A stretch of 64,000 nt of DNA from assembly GCF_017893965.1 (NCBI RefSeq), contig NZ_CP054142.1, positions 2,418,001 through 2,482,000 on the forward strand. The letters run 5' to 3'. How positions within the stretch are numbered: position 1 is the first letter of the stretch; the number at the start of each line of letters is the position of its first letter. Both the position numbers and the translations under genes were made by a program. The notes beneath the pieces were generated by a model. That model was not told the DNA's origin. It made no database searches and saw nothing but the letters and a program-made list of their open reading frames with translations. This document shows, one piece after another, positions 32,505 to 40,620 of this stretch. Origin of the DNA: Treponema parvum. Lineage in GTDB: Bacteria; Spirochaetota; Spirochaetia; Treponematales; Treponemataceae.

Positions 32505-33586
32505 TTTATTATGACGGCCTTTCTTTCCGCTTCTATGGCAAGTTCTATAGCGCGGAAAGTGTGCTCTTGGGACATCGCGGTTTCGGTATTATTCAAACAA
32601 TCCAGTATGAGTTTACCGAAATACGGAAATCCTATTTTCCCGTGTACGTTGTAGTGGTATTCGCCCTTTTCATCGACGACAATAACATGGTCGGCTTCCT
32701 TGGACGCGGCGACGTCTACATATTTTCTTATCTCAATATAGCCCTTCGTACCGCAGATCCACAGACGCCCGTCTCCCCATGTGGAAAGGCCGTCGGGAGT
32801 GAACCAGTCTACGCTTATATAACACGGAATGCCGTTGTCGGTTATAAAAGTCGCATCGCCGTAATCTTCCAATTCAGGGTATTGGGGATGCTTTAAGTTT
32901 CCTACTCGGCTGGAAATAAGGCGCGCATCCTTTGCGTCCGCATAGTACAGAACTTGCTCAAGCTGATGAGAACCTATGTCGGTAATAATTCCGCCGTACT
33001 GTTCTTTTTTAAAAAACCATTCGGGACGTTTTGAAAGCCCGGTACGATGAGGCCCCCAGCCTTTTATTGAAACAATCTCGCCGATCCTTCCTTCTTTTAT
33101 GAGCTGTTCGGCATAAATGGCCGATTCAACATGCAGACGCTCGGCATAGTAGACGAACCATTTCAGCCCTGTTTTTCTTACCTTCGTTCTGGCTTCTTCA
33201 ACCTGAGCCTGCGTTGTCATCGGCGGCTTGTCCGAAAAATAAAACTTTCCGTGATCGAGAGCGTCAAGCCCTATGCCGCACCTCTCGTTTGCTATACCCG
33301 CGCTCGCAACAAGCTTTATCTCCTTTGTGTTCATAAGAGCTCCCTGAGAAGGGAGAGCCTTTGCAGACGGAAACATTTTTATAAATTCCTTAACTTTTTC
33401 AGGATCGGGATCATATACGTAGCCGATCGTAGCGCCGGCTTCGCTGAGTCCGTTACACATGCCGCTTATGTGCCCGTGCGCCAAACCGCACGCTCCTACT
33501 ATGAATTCTCCCGGTTTACATACGATGTTCTTTTCGCCTTTGGGAGCGTAATTAGCTCCGTCTTTTTTATCATAATCTGCCGCCAT
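32501..33586 (-). CDS. Gfo/Idh/MocA family oxidoreductase (B), divergent
   Basis: A 361-residue member with an N-terminal extension (about 25 residues, Lys/Asp-rich) before the Rossmann fold FIVGACGLAHGHISGMC. The usual EKP motif is DKP here (FSDKPPMT), so the Lys is kept. The substrate segment reads WFFKKEQYGGIITDIGSHQLEQ, with GG..TDIGSHQ in the usual place. It differs clearly from its two neighbours, so the three are not recent duplicates. The stop overlaps the start of gene A by four bases. Its function is unknown; the set suggests stepwise oxidation and reduction of a sugar. Confidence 0.85.
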   Translation of the reverse strand: MAADYDKKDGANYAPKGEKNIVCKPGEFIVGACGLAHGHISGMCNGLSEAGATIGYVYDPDPEKVKEFIKMFPSAKALPSQGALMNTKEIKLVASAGIANERCGIGLDALDHGKFYFSDKPPMTTQAQVEEARTKVRKTGLKWFVYYAERLHVESAIYAEQLIKEGRIGEIVSIKGWGPHRTGLSKRPEWFFKKEQYGGIITDIGSHQLEQVLYYADAKDARLISSRVGNLKHPQYPELEDYGDATFITDNGIPCYISVDWFTPDGLSTWGDGRLWICGTKGYIEIRKYVDVAASKEADHVIVVDEKGEYHYNVHGKIGFPYFGKLILDCLNNTETAMSQEHTFRAIELAIEAERKAVIIK

Positions 33587-33607
33587 AAATTCTCCTTGTA
33601 GTCTGTT

Positions 33608-34780
33608 TTATGATTTTGACGCACTGCCAAGCGTTATCTCGCCTTCCGCATTGTCTATGCTTTTCAGTTTTTTATAAAAGCGCGGAACCGAAGAAAGCGT
33701 CCCTTCTTTCGTATAAAACGGATCGTTTTGTTTTATAGGCAAATGCACGGTCTTTCCCGTCGTCGCAGACTTATAAATGGAATAAATAAGCTCAAGCGCA
33801 TTCCTTCCGTGCCGGCTTGTGACTTCAAGAGCGCTTTTCCCTTGTAAACAGTCGAGCACATTTGCAATTTCACCGTCATGCCCCGTAAAGCTGAGCTTTT
33901 CATAAGTTTTAAACAGATCGTTGAATTTTTTTTCGGATTCGGGATCGGCTTCAGGAAATCCGTTCGGCATCTGCTTCATGCATTTTACCGACCAGGGCAC
34001 GGCTACGGAAGCTTTTTCACACTGGAACTGAAGATACTGCCTTTCATCCATATCGTTTAAAGAAACGTTTATTTCCGCAAACGCGCCCGGATACGAAAGC
34101 AAAGCCATACCTACGTCTTCCACTTCGCTGTTTTTATGGGCGTGATTGCCGAAGATCGCGGTTACCTGATCGGGAAGTTTGCCTACAAACCAAGACAACA
34201 TATCTATCTGATGTACCGCATGGTTTAGAACACATCCTCCGCCTTCTTTTTCCCAAGTGCCGCGCCACCATAAATCGTAATAATTTGAACCGCGGTACCA
34301 CATTGAATTTGCTCTGGCGAGCAAAACCTTGCCGAATACGCCGCTGTCGAGCATTTTTTTTACAGTCCACGCATCCTGATAAAAGCGGTTTTGAGAAATT
34401 ATTCCCAGAACCTTGCCGCTCTTTTTTTCAGCGGCAATCATTTTGTCCGCTTCTTCAAGGCTTGAAGCCATAGGCTTTTCACATAGAACATTTTTTCCGG
34501 CAAGTAAAAAAGCGCAGCTCACTTCACAGTGAAGGCTCGGCGGAAGACAAATCGAAACAAGATCTATATCGTCTCTGTTTAAGAGCGTTTTATAATCTTC
34601 GGTAACGGTTATGTCTTGGGACATCTTTACGCCAAGGTCGTCCAAGAGCTTGGCGCATTTTTCTGGAAAGATATCACAAAGCGCGACTATTTTACACCTG
34701 CCGCCCTGCGACAGATAGCCTTTTAAATGGGAATGCGAAATACCTCCCGTTCCGATAATAGCAACTCTGACCGTGTCCAT
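33608..34780 (-). CDS. Gfo/Idh/MocA family oxidoreductase (C)
   Basis: A 390-residue member: VRVAIIGTGGISHSHLKGYL opens the Rossmann domain, NVLCEKPMASSLEEAD has the catalytic Lys, and GTWEKEGGGCVLNHAVHQID is the substrate loop. The start is set at ATG 34780 behind AGGAG; an in-frame ATG at 34864 would add 28 residues that match nothing in the family. It is the first gene of the C-B-A-GH43 set, with 21 bases to gene B. The region upstream is AT-rich and carries an AATTTGCAA word but no clear promoter. Confidence 0.87.
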   Translation of the reverse strand: MDTVRVAIIGTGGISHSHLKGYLSQGGRCKIVALCDIFPEKCAKLLDDLGVKMSQDITVTEDYKTLLNRDDIDLVSICLPPSLHCEVSCAFLLAGKNVLCEKPMASSLEEADKMIAAEKKSGKVLGIISQNRFYQDAWTVKKMLDSGVFGKVLLARANSMWYRGSNYYDLWWRGTWEKEGGGCVLNHAVHQIDMLSWFVGKLPDQVTAIFGNHAHKNSEVEDVGMALLSYPGAFAEINVSLNDMDERQYLQFQCEKASVAVPWSVKCMKQMPNGFPEADPESEKKFNDLFKTYEKLSFTGHDGEIANVLDCLQGKSALEVTSRHGRNALELIYSIYKSATTGKTVHLPIKQNDPFYTKEGTLSSVPRFYKKLKSIDNAEGEITLGSASKS

Positions 34781-34896
34781 AATAAATTTATCTCCTGTTA
34801 AAGCTATTCTTTGTTGCCGGATAAGTAATAAGTATATAGTCAAATTGTTTTTATAAATTTGCAATGTGTGATTTTTTGCATTAATTGTAAAATATT

Positions 34897-36597
34897 TTAT
34901 TGCTGCGTCAAAACAGGCAGCCGCACCCTCACCTTAAATCCCGAAGGAACAGGCAGCACGTCAAGTCCGTATTTTTTTCCGTATTTAAGCTTTATACGCT
35001 CGTTTATGCTGACCAAACCTATGTGAGAAGCGTCGAGTTTTGCAGCCGTCTTAAGCGATTTTCGCAGCTCGTTCCGCTTTTTTTCAGGCAGCGGATCTCC
35101 GTCGTTAAAAACAATTACGCTTACCTTATCCGTAACCTTGTAAGTTACCGAAATATTCGTAAACTGCCGTCCCTGATGAACCGAATGCACAAAACAGTTT
35201 TCCACAAGCGGCTGCACGCAAAATTTCAGCAGTTTCAAATTATCCATGTCGTATTTACCCAGACCTATGTCCATCGTAAAACCGAATTTCCCCTTATATC
35301 TTACTTCCTGAAGATTTACATAGCTGTGTATGTACCGCACCTGTTTTGCCATGACAATCTCGTCTTCGTTATCCCTCAAGTCTATTTGCAGGATATAGGC
35401 AAGAGCCCTTATGCAATCAAGCGCGCCTTGACTGTCGTTTTCTTCTATCGCACATACGATGTTGTCCAGCGTATTGAAAAAAAGATGAGGTCGCATCTTA
35501 TTCTGCAAGGCATTAAAACGCGTTTCCGTCTGCATGACCGCAAAACGCTGATTGTTTTTGGCGACCTTGAACGTGGTAAAAAGCGTGAGAAAAATAGCAA
35601 TATTGCTCAACAATGTAATGAAAAAAATCGCAAATCTTATTGTAACCGTATTTCTGGAAATAAAGTCCGCAGGAATACATACCGCCGCAGACAGGCCTAT
35701 GTCGGATCCCTTTTCCATCATCCAAATAGAATTTTTTGTCTTATAAGTAAAAAGCTCCAAGCTGCTGTCATAGGAATTAAACTGAGAAAAAATATCGTCC
35801 GTTTGCAGCGTAGGAACTTTTTTTCGCTTTATATTGTCCGTAGTTTCAATCAAAACGCCGTCATTGTTGTAAATGTTTATGCTTTCAGGCAGATAATTCT
35901 TAAGCAAAGCCGACCGTCTGAAATTTTTCATATTTTGCAGCATGTAAAGAGTGTTTACTTCAAAAAACACATAGGTATCGTTCAATTTATCTTTTACAAG
36001 GCAGGGAAGGACGGTTGTAAAGCCCATGGTTTCTATGTACGGACTAAGAAGAACGGGATAGCCGTTCGGCAACATGGGATCGGTCATCGCCGAAACGAAC
36101 GGACGGTATCTTACAAACGCATTTTCATCATTTACGGAAATAGTCGATATGCAGACATATTCCGTAGAATTTACGGCGGGTACTGCGGCATCCGAACGCG
36201 CATCGCCGGTACGGTTTGGCGTTCCGCCTGCTCTTGCCTCTTTACTTTTTTTCTTTACGGCGACGGCATTTCTTATGATATTGTTGCTTCGGGTTATACG
36301 CATAAGTTCGTCGCGTATAGTTTCATTTGAAGAAGTTTGAAGTATGTATTGGATAGAATTTATTTGCGCCACTACTATCTTTATCGAATCTGAAATTTCA
36401 TCGTTAATGCCAAGCGTATATTTGGCAAGGATCTGCATGATATATGAGCTGAGTATTTTTGTGCTCTTTCTTTCCAAAATTATGGAAGTGAACATGGAAG
36501 CGCACAGCAATCCGATTATGATAAATAAGATCACTATCGTGTTGCTTTCGGATATTTTAAGTCGCGCTACTTTGATGATTTTGTTTTTCTTTTGCAT
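34897..36597 (-). CDS. Sensor histidine kinase, YesM type
   Basis: Membrane sensor of a two-component system, 566 residues. One helix at about 20-38 and another at about 320-345 enclose an extracytoplasmic sensor domain of about 280 residues. The His_kinase domain (PF06580) has the phospho-acceptor His in NKMRPHLFFNTLDN (about residue 370), and the ATPase domain has FCVQPLVENCFVHSVH and a late GLVSINERIKLKYG. A low-complexity Ala/Gly/Arg patch (about 118-135) sits in the sensor domain. Its start lies 41 bases inside the upstream response-regulator gene, so the two are coupled. YesMN systems usually control a nearby sugar transporter. Confidence 0.88.
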   Translation of the reverse strand: MQKKNKIIKVARLKISESNTIVILFIIIGLLCASMFTSIILERKSTKILSSYIMQILAKYTLGINDEISDSIKIVVAQINSIQYILQTSSNETIRDELMRITRSNNIIRNAVAVKKKSKEARAGGTPNRTGDARSDAAVPAVNSTEYVCISTISVNDENAFVRYRPFVSAMTDPMLPNGYPVLLSPYIETMGFTTVLPCLVKDKLNDTYVFFEVNTLYMLQNMKNFRRSALLKNYLPESINIYNNDGVLIETTDNIKRKKVPTLQTDDIFSQFNSYDSSLELFTYKTKNSIWMMEKGSDIGLSAAVCIPADFISRNTVTIRFAIFFITLLSNIAIFLTLFTTFKVAKNNQRFAVMQTETRFNALQNKMRPHLFFNTLDNIVCAIEENDSQGALDCIRALAYILQIDLRDNEDEIVMAKQVRYIHSYVNLQEVRYKGKFGFTMDIGLGKYDMDNLKLLKFCVQPLVENCFVHSVHQGRQFTNISVTYKVTDKVSVIVFNDGDPLPEKKRNELRKSLKTAAKLDASHIGLVSINERIKLKYGKKYGLDVLPVPSGFKVRVRLPVLTQQ

Positions 36598-37333
36598 GAT
36601 AATCCAGCTGATATTTTCTCGGCGTAACTCCCTGTAACTTTTTAAAACAATGATTTAGATAAGAAGAATCGCAAAATCCCGTTTTATCCGCAATCTCATC
36701 TAAAGAACAGTCTATTGATGATTTTTCCAAAAGCGATTTAACCACCTGTACTCTATAATATTTTACAAAATCAATGAACGTAATCCCTAAATACTTTGTA
36801 AACCTGCTTGAAAGATACGCCGCCGATACACTCGCCTGTTCGGCAGCGCTGCTAAGCTGAATTTCACTGTCATAGTTGTGTTCGACATATTCCATCGCCT
36901 TTTTGATGTATCTGGGCAGCAACTGATCGTAATATTTATTTGTTACAGGCGATATTATACCCATCTTTAACCGTACTTTATCCAGCATTTTAAAAAACGT
37001 ATTTTCAAAGATGGGCTTAAGAAGATAATCCAACGCTCCGAGCCTTATGGCTTTTTGGGCATAAGAAAATTTATCGTATCCGGAAATTATTACGCAAATT
37101 CCGTCCCATTTTTTTGAACGCACATATTCAAGCAGGTCCAGCCCTGTTCCGCCGGGAATAATAATATCCGTAAATATACAATCGATTTTGCATGTATTAA
37201 AAGCTTTTATCGCTTCCTCATAGGTTGAAGCGGTTGCAACGATTTCAAATCCGCCTTTATAGAGTTCTATATAGTTACGGTATCTGGCAAGAGCGCGCGG
37301 TTCATCTTCCACTACAAGCAGTTTAATATCCAC
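36557..37333 (-). CDS. Response regulator with AraC-type DNA-binding domain, YesN type
   Basis: Partner of the YesM-type kinase, 258 residues. The receiver domain (1-125) has the acidic pair in VVEDEPRAL, the phospho-acceptor Asp56 in IFTDIIIPGGTG and the conserved Lys in YLLKPIF. The AraC-type helix-turn-helix (about 150-250) ends in GFCDSSYLNHCFKKLQGVTP. Upstream lies the 430-base hairpin array and then the esterase gene on the same strand, so its promoter must be inside the array or it is read from the esterase. Probable targets are the divergent permease genes and the GH43 set. Confidence 0.9.
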   Translation of the reverse strand: MDIKLLVVEDEPRALARYRNYIELYKGGFEIVATASTYEEAIKAFNTCKIDCIFTDIIIPGGTGLDLLEYVRSKKWDGICVIISGYDKFSYAQKAIRLGALDYLLKPIFENTFFKMLDKVRLKMGIISPVTNKYYDQLLPRYIKKAMEYVEHNYDSEIQLSSAAEQASVSAAYLSSRFTKYLGITFIDFVKYYRVQVVKSLLEKSSIDCSLDEIADKTGFCDSSYLNHCFKKLQGVTPRKYQLDYHAKEKQNHQSSAT

Positions 37334-37373
37334 AACTTATCCTTAACTTCGAGTTTTCGAGAATGCCGTTTTC

Positions 37374-37475
37374 GTGCGCTCTTTGCGCACAGCTATAATC
37401 AGCGACGTTTCGGCTTTATCCGAAACTCGTCGTTTAACGAGACCGCGATGTCTCAGCGGTCGAAGTTAAACCTTC
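37374..37475. repeat. 102-base direct repeat, copy 1
   Basis: Identical base for base to 37672-37773. It contains GTGCGC-TCTTT-GCGCAC, a stem GACGTTTCGG/CCGAAACTCGTC and a 40-base element from GTTTAAC (37432) to GTTAAAC (37471) with inner stem GACCGC/GCGGTC. Confidence 0.95.
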
Positions 37476-37627
37476 GTTAAAAAACGACATGCGAGGAAAT
37501 TTCAATTTCCGAGAATGCCGTTTTCGTGCGCTTTTTGCGCACAGTTGATAACACGAGTTTTCTAAGAAAACTCGAAGTTAAAAGATGCCGCGCTTATTTA
37601 GCGGCAGCTTTTAAACCTTCCTTAAAA

Positions 37628-37668
37628 TTCAACAGTCGAACAAAATGTCAATTTTGGAGACTGTTGAA
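37628..37668. repeat. 41-base hairpin, copy 1
   Basis: TTCAACAGTC/GACTGTTGAA outer stem and CAAAAT/ATTTTG inner stem. A nearly identical hairpin in opposite orientation is at 43977-44017, both next to a GTGCGC...GCGCAC-like module. Confidence 0.9.
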
Positions 37669-37671
37669 TTA

Positions 37672-37773
37672 GTGCGCTCTTTGCGCACAGCTATAATCAG
37701 CGACGTTTCGGCTTTATCCGAAACTCGTCGTTTAACGAGACCGCGATGTCTCAGCGGTCGAAGTTAAACCTTC
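37672..37773. repeat. 102-base direct repeat, copy 2, overlapping the esterase stop
   Basis: Second identical copy. Its right end supplies the stop codon (37764-37766) and the last codons of the leftward esterase gene. Confidence 0.95.
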
Positions 37774-38588
37774 CTCTTCTTCCCCGGCGTATGATAAATA
37801 TCCGTCCGCGGGAGCCACGCCAAAAAACCGTCAAGTTCCTTATCCCAAAGCGGCCATTCGTGGGCATATTCATCCGCTTTTTTATATGTATGCTCAAACT
37901 TGGCTTTTACAAGTTCGTTTTCAAACCAATCCTGGCAGGGAACCAAAAAGTCCTTTGATCCGTAAGAATAATATAAAGCGGGAAGTTTTTTCCCTTTGGC
38001 CATCTGTCGTTTAATTATATTTATCGGTTCATATTTTTCAACAATCTTTTTGTCAAGCGTATCGTATTTTCCGAGCACATCGGTTGTAAGAGTGGTGGGA
38101 GGAGAAAAGGCTCCCACCGCACGGAATTTGGCAGGGTTCGAAAATCCGTGGATCAAAGCTCCGTAGCCTCCCATAGACAAGCCCGCGATATAGGTATCTT
38201 GAGCTTTTTTGGAAAGCGGAAAAAACGCGCTTAAAAAATCCGGCAATTCTTTTTCAAGAAAGTCCCAATAGTTCGGGCCGAAAATTCTCGTCGCCGTATA
38301 GCCCAAATCAAGATCGGCCATGTCTACATAAAAATTGTTTTCCGCAGACATAGTCACTATCGCGATACCGTATTCTTCCGCATATCGCTCAACGCTGGTA
38401 TAACGTTCCCACGAGCCTGAATCGCCCCAGTAACCGTGCAGCAGGTAAAGCACAGGATAGGGAGCCTTGGGTCTGTGAGTGCGCTCGCCTGCAATGATCT
38501 CGTCGGCTATAAGGCCGGGAATCATAACGTTAATCGCTACATTCCTTTTTAAAGTATATGAAATAAAATCGACTTTTAAATGCGGCAT
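37764..38588 (-). CDS. Esterase of the esterase D / feruloyl esterase family
   Basis: Alpha/beta hydrolase (PF00756), 274 residues. The nucleophile Ser is in AGLSMGGYGALIHG (about residue 133); the Asp is probably in YSYGSKDFLVPCQDW, and the His in YAHEWPLW near residue 245. YLLHGYWGDSGSWERYT forms the oxyanion region. No signal peptide, so it probably deacylates imported oligosaccharides (acetyl or feruloyl groups), which fits the nearby GH43 gene. The last codons and the stop lie inside the 102-base repeat, so the C terminus may have been changed by the repeat. The exact ester is unknown. Confidence 0.85.
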   Translation of the reverse strand: MPHLKVDFISYTLKRNVAINVMIPGLIADEIIAGERTHRPKAPYPVLYLLHGYWGDSGSWERYTSVERYAEEYGIAIVTMSAENNFYVDMADLDLGYTATRIFGPNYWDFLEKELPDFLSAFFPLSKKAQDTYIAGLSMGGYGALIHGFSNPAKFRAVGAFSPPTTLTTDVLGKYDTLDKKIVEKYEPINIIKRQMAKGKKLPALYYSYGSKDFLVPCQDWFENELVKAKFEHTYKKADEYAHEWPLWDKELDGFLAWLPRTDIYHTPGKKRKV

Positions 38589-38643
38589 ATTCCCTCCCGT
38601 AAAAACGACGCTTTAGGCTTAATATATTGTTTATTGAATTTTG

Positions 38644-38658
38644 ATAATTTGCAATTAT
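38644..38658. promoter_or_regulatory. AATTTGCAATT-type near-palindrome between esterase and permeases
   Basis: ATAATTTGCAATTAT lies in the AT-rich divergent promoter region. It resembles the 16-base palindrome at the metal-importer promoter (43718) and a site at 63822. It may be an operator; no clear -35/-10 pair could be chosen here. Confidence 0.35.
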
Positions 38659-38783
38659 TTTTTTAATTTTTTAATCCTCCGGTAAAAAATTTTACAACGA
38701 TAGGCAAAAATTGTTAATTGTGAAAATAAAAAAGCCGTCTGATAATCAAAAAGCGGTTTCAGAATCTTTTACGGGAGTGTAAA

Positions 38784-39683
38784 ATGAGCAGTATTATTTC
38801 CGGCAAAAAAAAATCAATAAAACCAGAATACATAGCGGCTGCTATTTTTCTTTTGCCTAATCTGAGCGGCTTTTTGGTCTTTACCGTTTGGCCGTTAATC
38901 TACTCTCTGATACTCAGTTTTATGGACTGGGGAATCCTTAACAAGCCTACTTTTATAGGGGTCAACAATTACATAGACATCGCTAAGGACGGCAATTTCT
39001 GGATATGCTTACGCAATACGGCCTTATATTCCTTTATAAAAGTTCCTTTAAATCTGTTCTTTTCTTTACTGCTCGCCATACTTTTAAACAAGGCTTTAAG
39101 GGCCAGAAATTTTTTCCGTACGGTGGCCTTTCTTCCCGCAGTATGCTCTTCCGTAGCGGTCGGCGTTATATGGCAGCCGCTCCTTGAATCCAGCGGCAAC
39201 GGGCTTGTAAACCATATCCTAGGCTTCGTAGGAATAAGTCCCATACCCTTCCTTTCTTCCACCGCGTGGGCAATGCCGTCGGTTATCTTTGTAGGAATCT
39301 GGAAAGAACTCGGCTATTTTATGGTAATTTATCTGGCGGGTCTTCAAGGTTTGCCCAAAACATACTACGAGGCGGCGGCCATAGACGGTTCAGGGGCCGT
39401 AAATACGTTCTTTAAGATAACGCTTCCGCTTTTGGCGCCCACAACATTTTTCGCCTTTGTAACGTCGCTCATAGGTTCATTCCAAATATTCGACTTAACT
39501 TCCGTGCTGACCAACGGCGGTCCCGCAAACGCCACGAATACCCTTGTTATGTATATATACCAAAACGGATTTAAATGGTTCAGGATGGGCTATGCGTCGG
39601 CGATAGCTCTAATTCTGTTCTTGATAATATTTGCGGTTACAATGATACAGAATAAAATCGTAAACAACGGAGCGGTGGAATAA
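38784..39683 (+). CDS. Carbohydrate ABC transporter permease (MalF/UgpA type)
   Basis: Permease of a CUT1-type sugar importer, 299 residues, six helices. The EAA loop reads YYEAAAIDGSGAVNTFFKIT, and TNGGPANATNTLVMYIYQNG is the typical late periplasmic loop. It starts behind GGGAGTG and overlaps the next permease by one base. Neither a binding protein nor an ATPase is encoded beside it. It is divergent from the esterase and close to YesMN, which suggests xylan- or pectin-derived oligosaccharides. Identification is strong. Confidence 0.9.
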   Translation: MSSIISGKKKSIKPEYIAAAIFLLPNLSGFLVFTVWPLIYSLILSFMDWGILNKPTFIGVNNYIDIAKDGNFWICLRNTALYSFIKVPLNLFFSLLLAILLNKALRARNFFRTVAFLPAVCSSVAVGVIWQPLLESSGNGLVNHILGFVGISPIPFLSSTAWAMPSVIFVGIWKELGYFMVIYLAGLQGLPKTYYEAAAIDGSGAVNTFFKITLPLLAPTTFFAFVTSLIGSFQIFDLTSVLTNGGPANATNTLVMYIYQNGFKWFRMGYASAIALILFLIIFAVTMIQNKIVNNGAVE

Positions 39684-40516
39684 TGAATAACATTGCAAAG
39701 AGAAAAATAGAAAATCTAATATGGTATATCGTGCTTTTTATCCTCTTTTTGTACTTATTCATGCCTTTTTGGTGGATGGTCGTAACAAGTTTTAAAACTT
39801 ATTCCGAAGTATACTCAAAACCTTATTCGCTAATGTTTACAAGCTTTCACTGGCAAAACTATCCGGACGTGCTTAAATCTATGCCGTTTTTCAATTACCT
39901 TTGGAACACAATAAAAATTTCGGTCTTTGTGTGTCTCGGAACCCTCGTAACATCGGGAATGGCGGCCTATGCGTTTTCAAGGCTCTGTTTTCCGGGACGC
40001 GACATGCTGTTTTACATCTATCTTGCTACGCTGATGATCCCACGGCAGGTTATTCTCATACCGAATTTTCTTTTGTTCAGACGTCTCGGTCTTCTTGACA
40101 CCCACTGGGCACTAATACTGTCGGGCACGTTCACCGCATACGGAACATTCCTTTTGCGTCAGTTTTTTCTTACCATTCCGCGGGAACTTGAAGAAGCCGC
40201 CGTCGTCGACGGATACGGATATTTTTCCAGATTCGTGCGGATAATAATTCCATTGGCAAAGCCCGCTCTGACAACGCTTCTTATAATCACGCTGCTCAAC
40301 ATTTGGAACGAATACCTGTATGCTCTCGTATTCCTGCAAAGCGACCACACCCGCACGTTAACTCTGGGGCTTGCTCTTTTGCGGGGCGACTTTGACATAA
40401 AATGGAATCAGGTTATGGCGGCCACAATATTCAGCATCGCGCCCATCGTAGTGGTTTACCTTTCGGCGCAGCGGTATTTTGTTGAAGGAATAGCGCTTAC
40501 TGGCATTAAAGGCTAG
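39683..40516 (+). CDS. Carbohydrate ABC transporter permease (MalG/AraQ type)
   Basis: Second permease of the pair, 277 residues, with six helices and an EAA loop ELEEAAVVDGYGYFSRFVRI. It ends YFVEGIALTGIKG, the same tail type as the permease at 16.0 kb. TAATG links the stop of the first permease to this start, so the two are translated together. A hairpin with a T-rich tail follows (40594-40611), so the operon holds only two genes. Confidence 0.9.
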   Translation: MNNIAKRKIENLIWYIVLFILFLYLFMPFWWMVVTSFKTYSEVYSKPYSLMFTSFHWQNYPDVLKSMPFFNYLWNTIKISVFVCLGTLVTSGMAAYAFSRLCFPGRDMLFYIYLATLMIPRQVILIPNFLLFRRLGLLDTHWALILSGTFTAYGTFLLRQFFLTIPRELEEAAVVDGYGYFSRFVRIIIPLAKPALTTLLIITLLNIWNEYLYALVFLQSDHTRTLTLGLALLRGDFDIKWNQVMAATIFSIAPIVVVYLSAQRYFVEGIALTGIKG

Positions 40517-40593
40517 CCGGCGGCCTACGCTAAGGGCAAAAATTCTTGCCGGAAGCGACAAGTAAGCGTCTTCTCCTTCCGGCGCCTCATAAG

Positions 40594-40620
40594 CTCAGAC
40601 ATGCATCTGAGTTCATTTTT
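40594..40620 (+). terminator. Rho-independent terminator of the permease pair
   Basis: CTCAGA-CATGCA-TCTGAG is followed by TTCATTTTTT. A longer upstream stem GCCGGAAG/CTTCCGGC lies at 40548-40583. The tail runs into the end of the convergent polyferredoxin gene. Confidence 0.6.

Larger units (their letters stand above)
37346..37773. repeat. Array of three diverged stem-loop units
   Basis: The 430-base gap between yesN and the esterase is almost wholly built of hairpins. Three units follow each other (about 37355-37475, 37510-37620, 37640-37773). Each has the module GTGCGCTYTTTGCGCAC, then a hairpin, then a second hairpin bounded by TTAAAC-like words, and ends in CCTTC. Units 1 and 3 are identical over 102 bases; unit 2 keeps the pattern with different stem sequences, for example CGAGTTTTC-TA-AGAAAACTCG. 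No gene is seen in it. Confidence 0.85.

Noticed and set aside
31437-34780. Three oxidoreductases as a tandem duplication
   Set aside because: Their motifs, lengths and N termini differ strongly, so they are old paralogues rather than recent copies.
34900-36330. 476-codon forward ORF opposite the histidine kinase gene
   Set aside because: The kinase frame has all catalytic motifs; the opposite frame is rich in Arg, Phe, Tyr and Cys and lacks any domain.
37346-37773. Hairpin array as tRNA or other stable RNA genes
   Set aside because: No cloverleaf, anticodon arm or CCA end can be drawn; the stems are simple hairpins.
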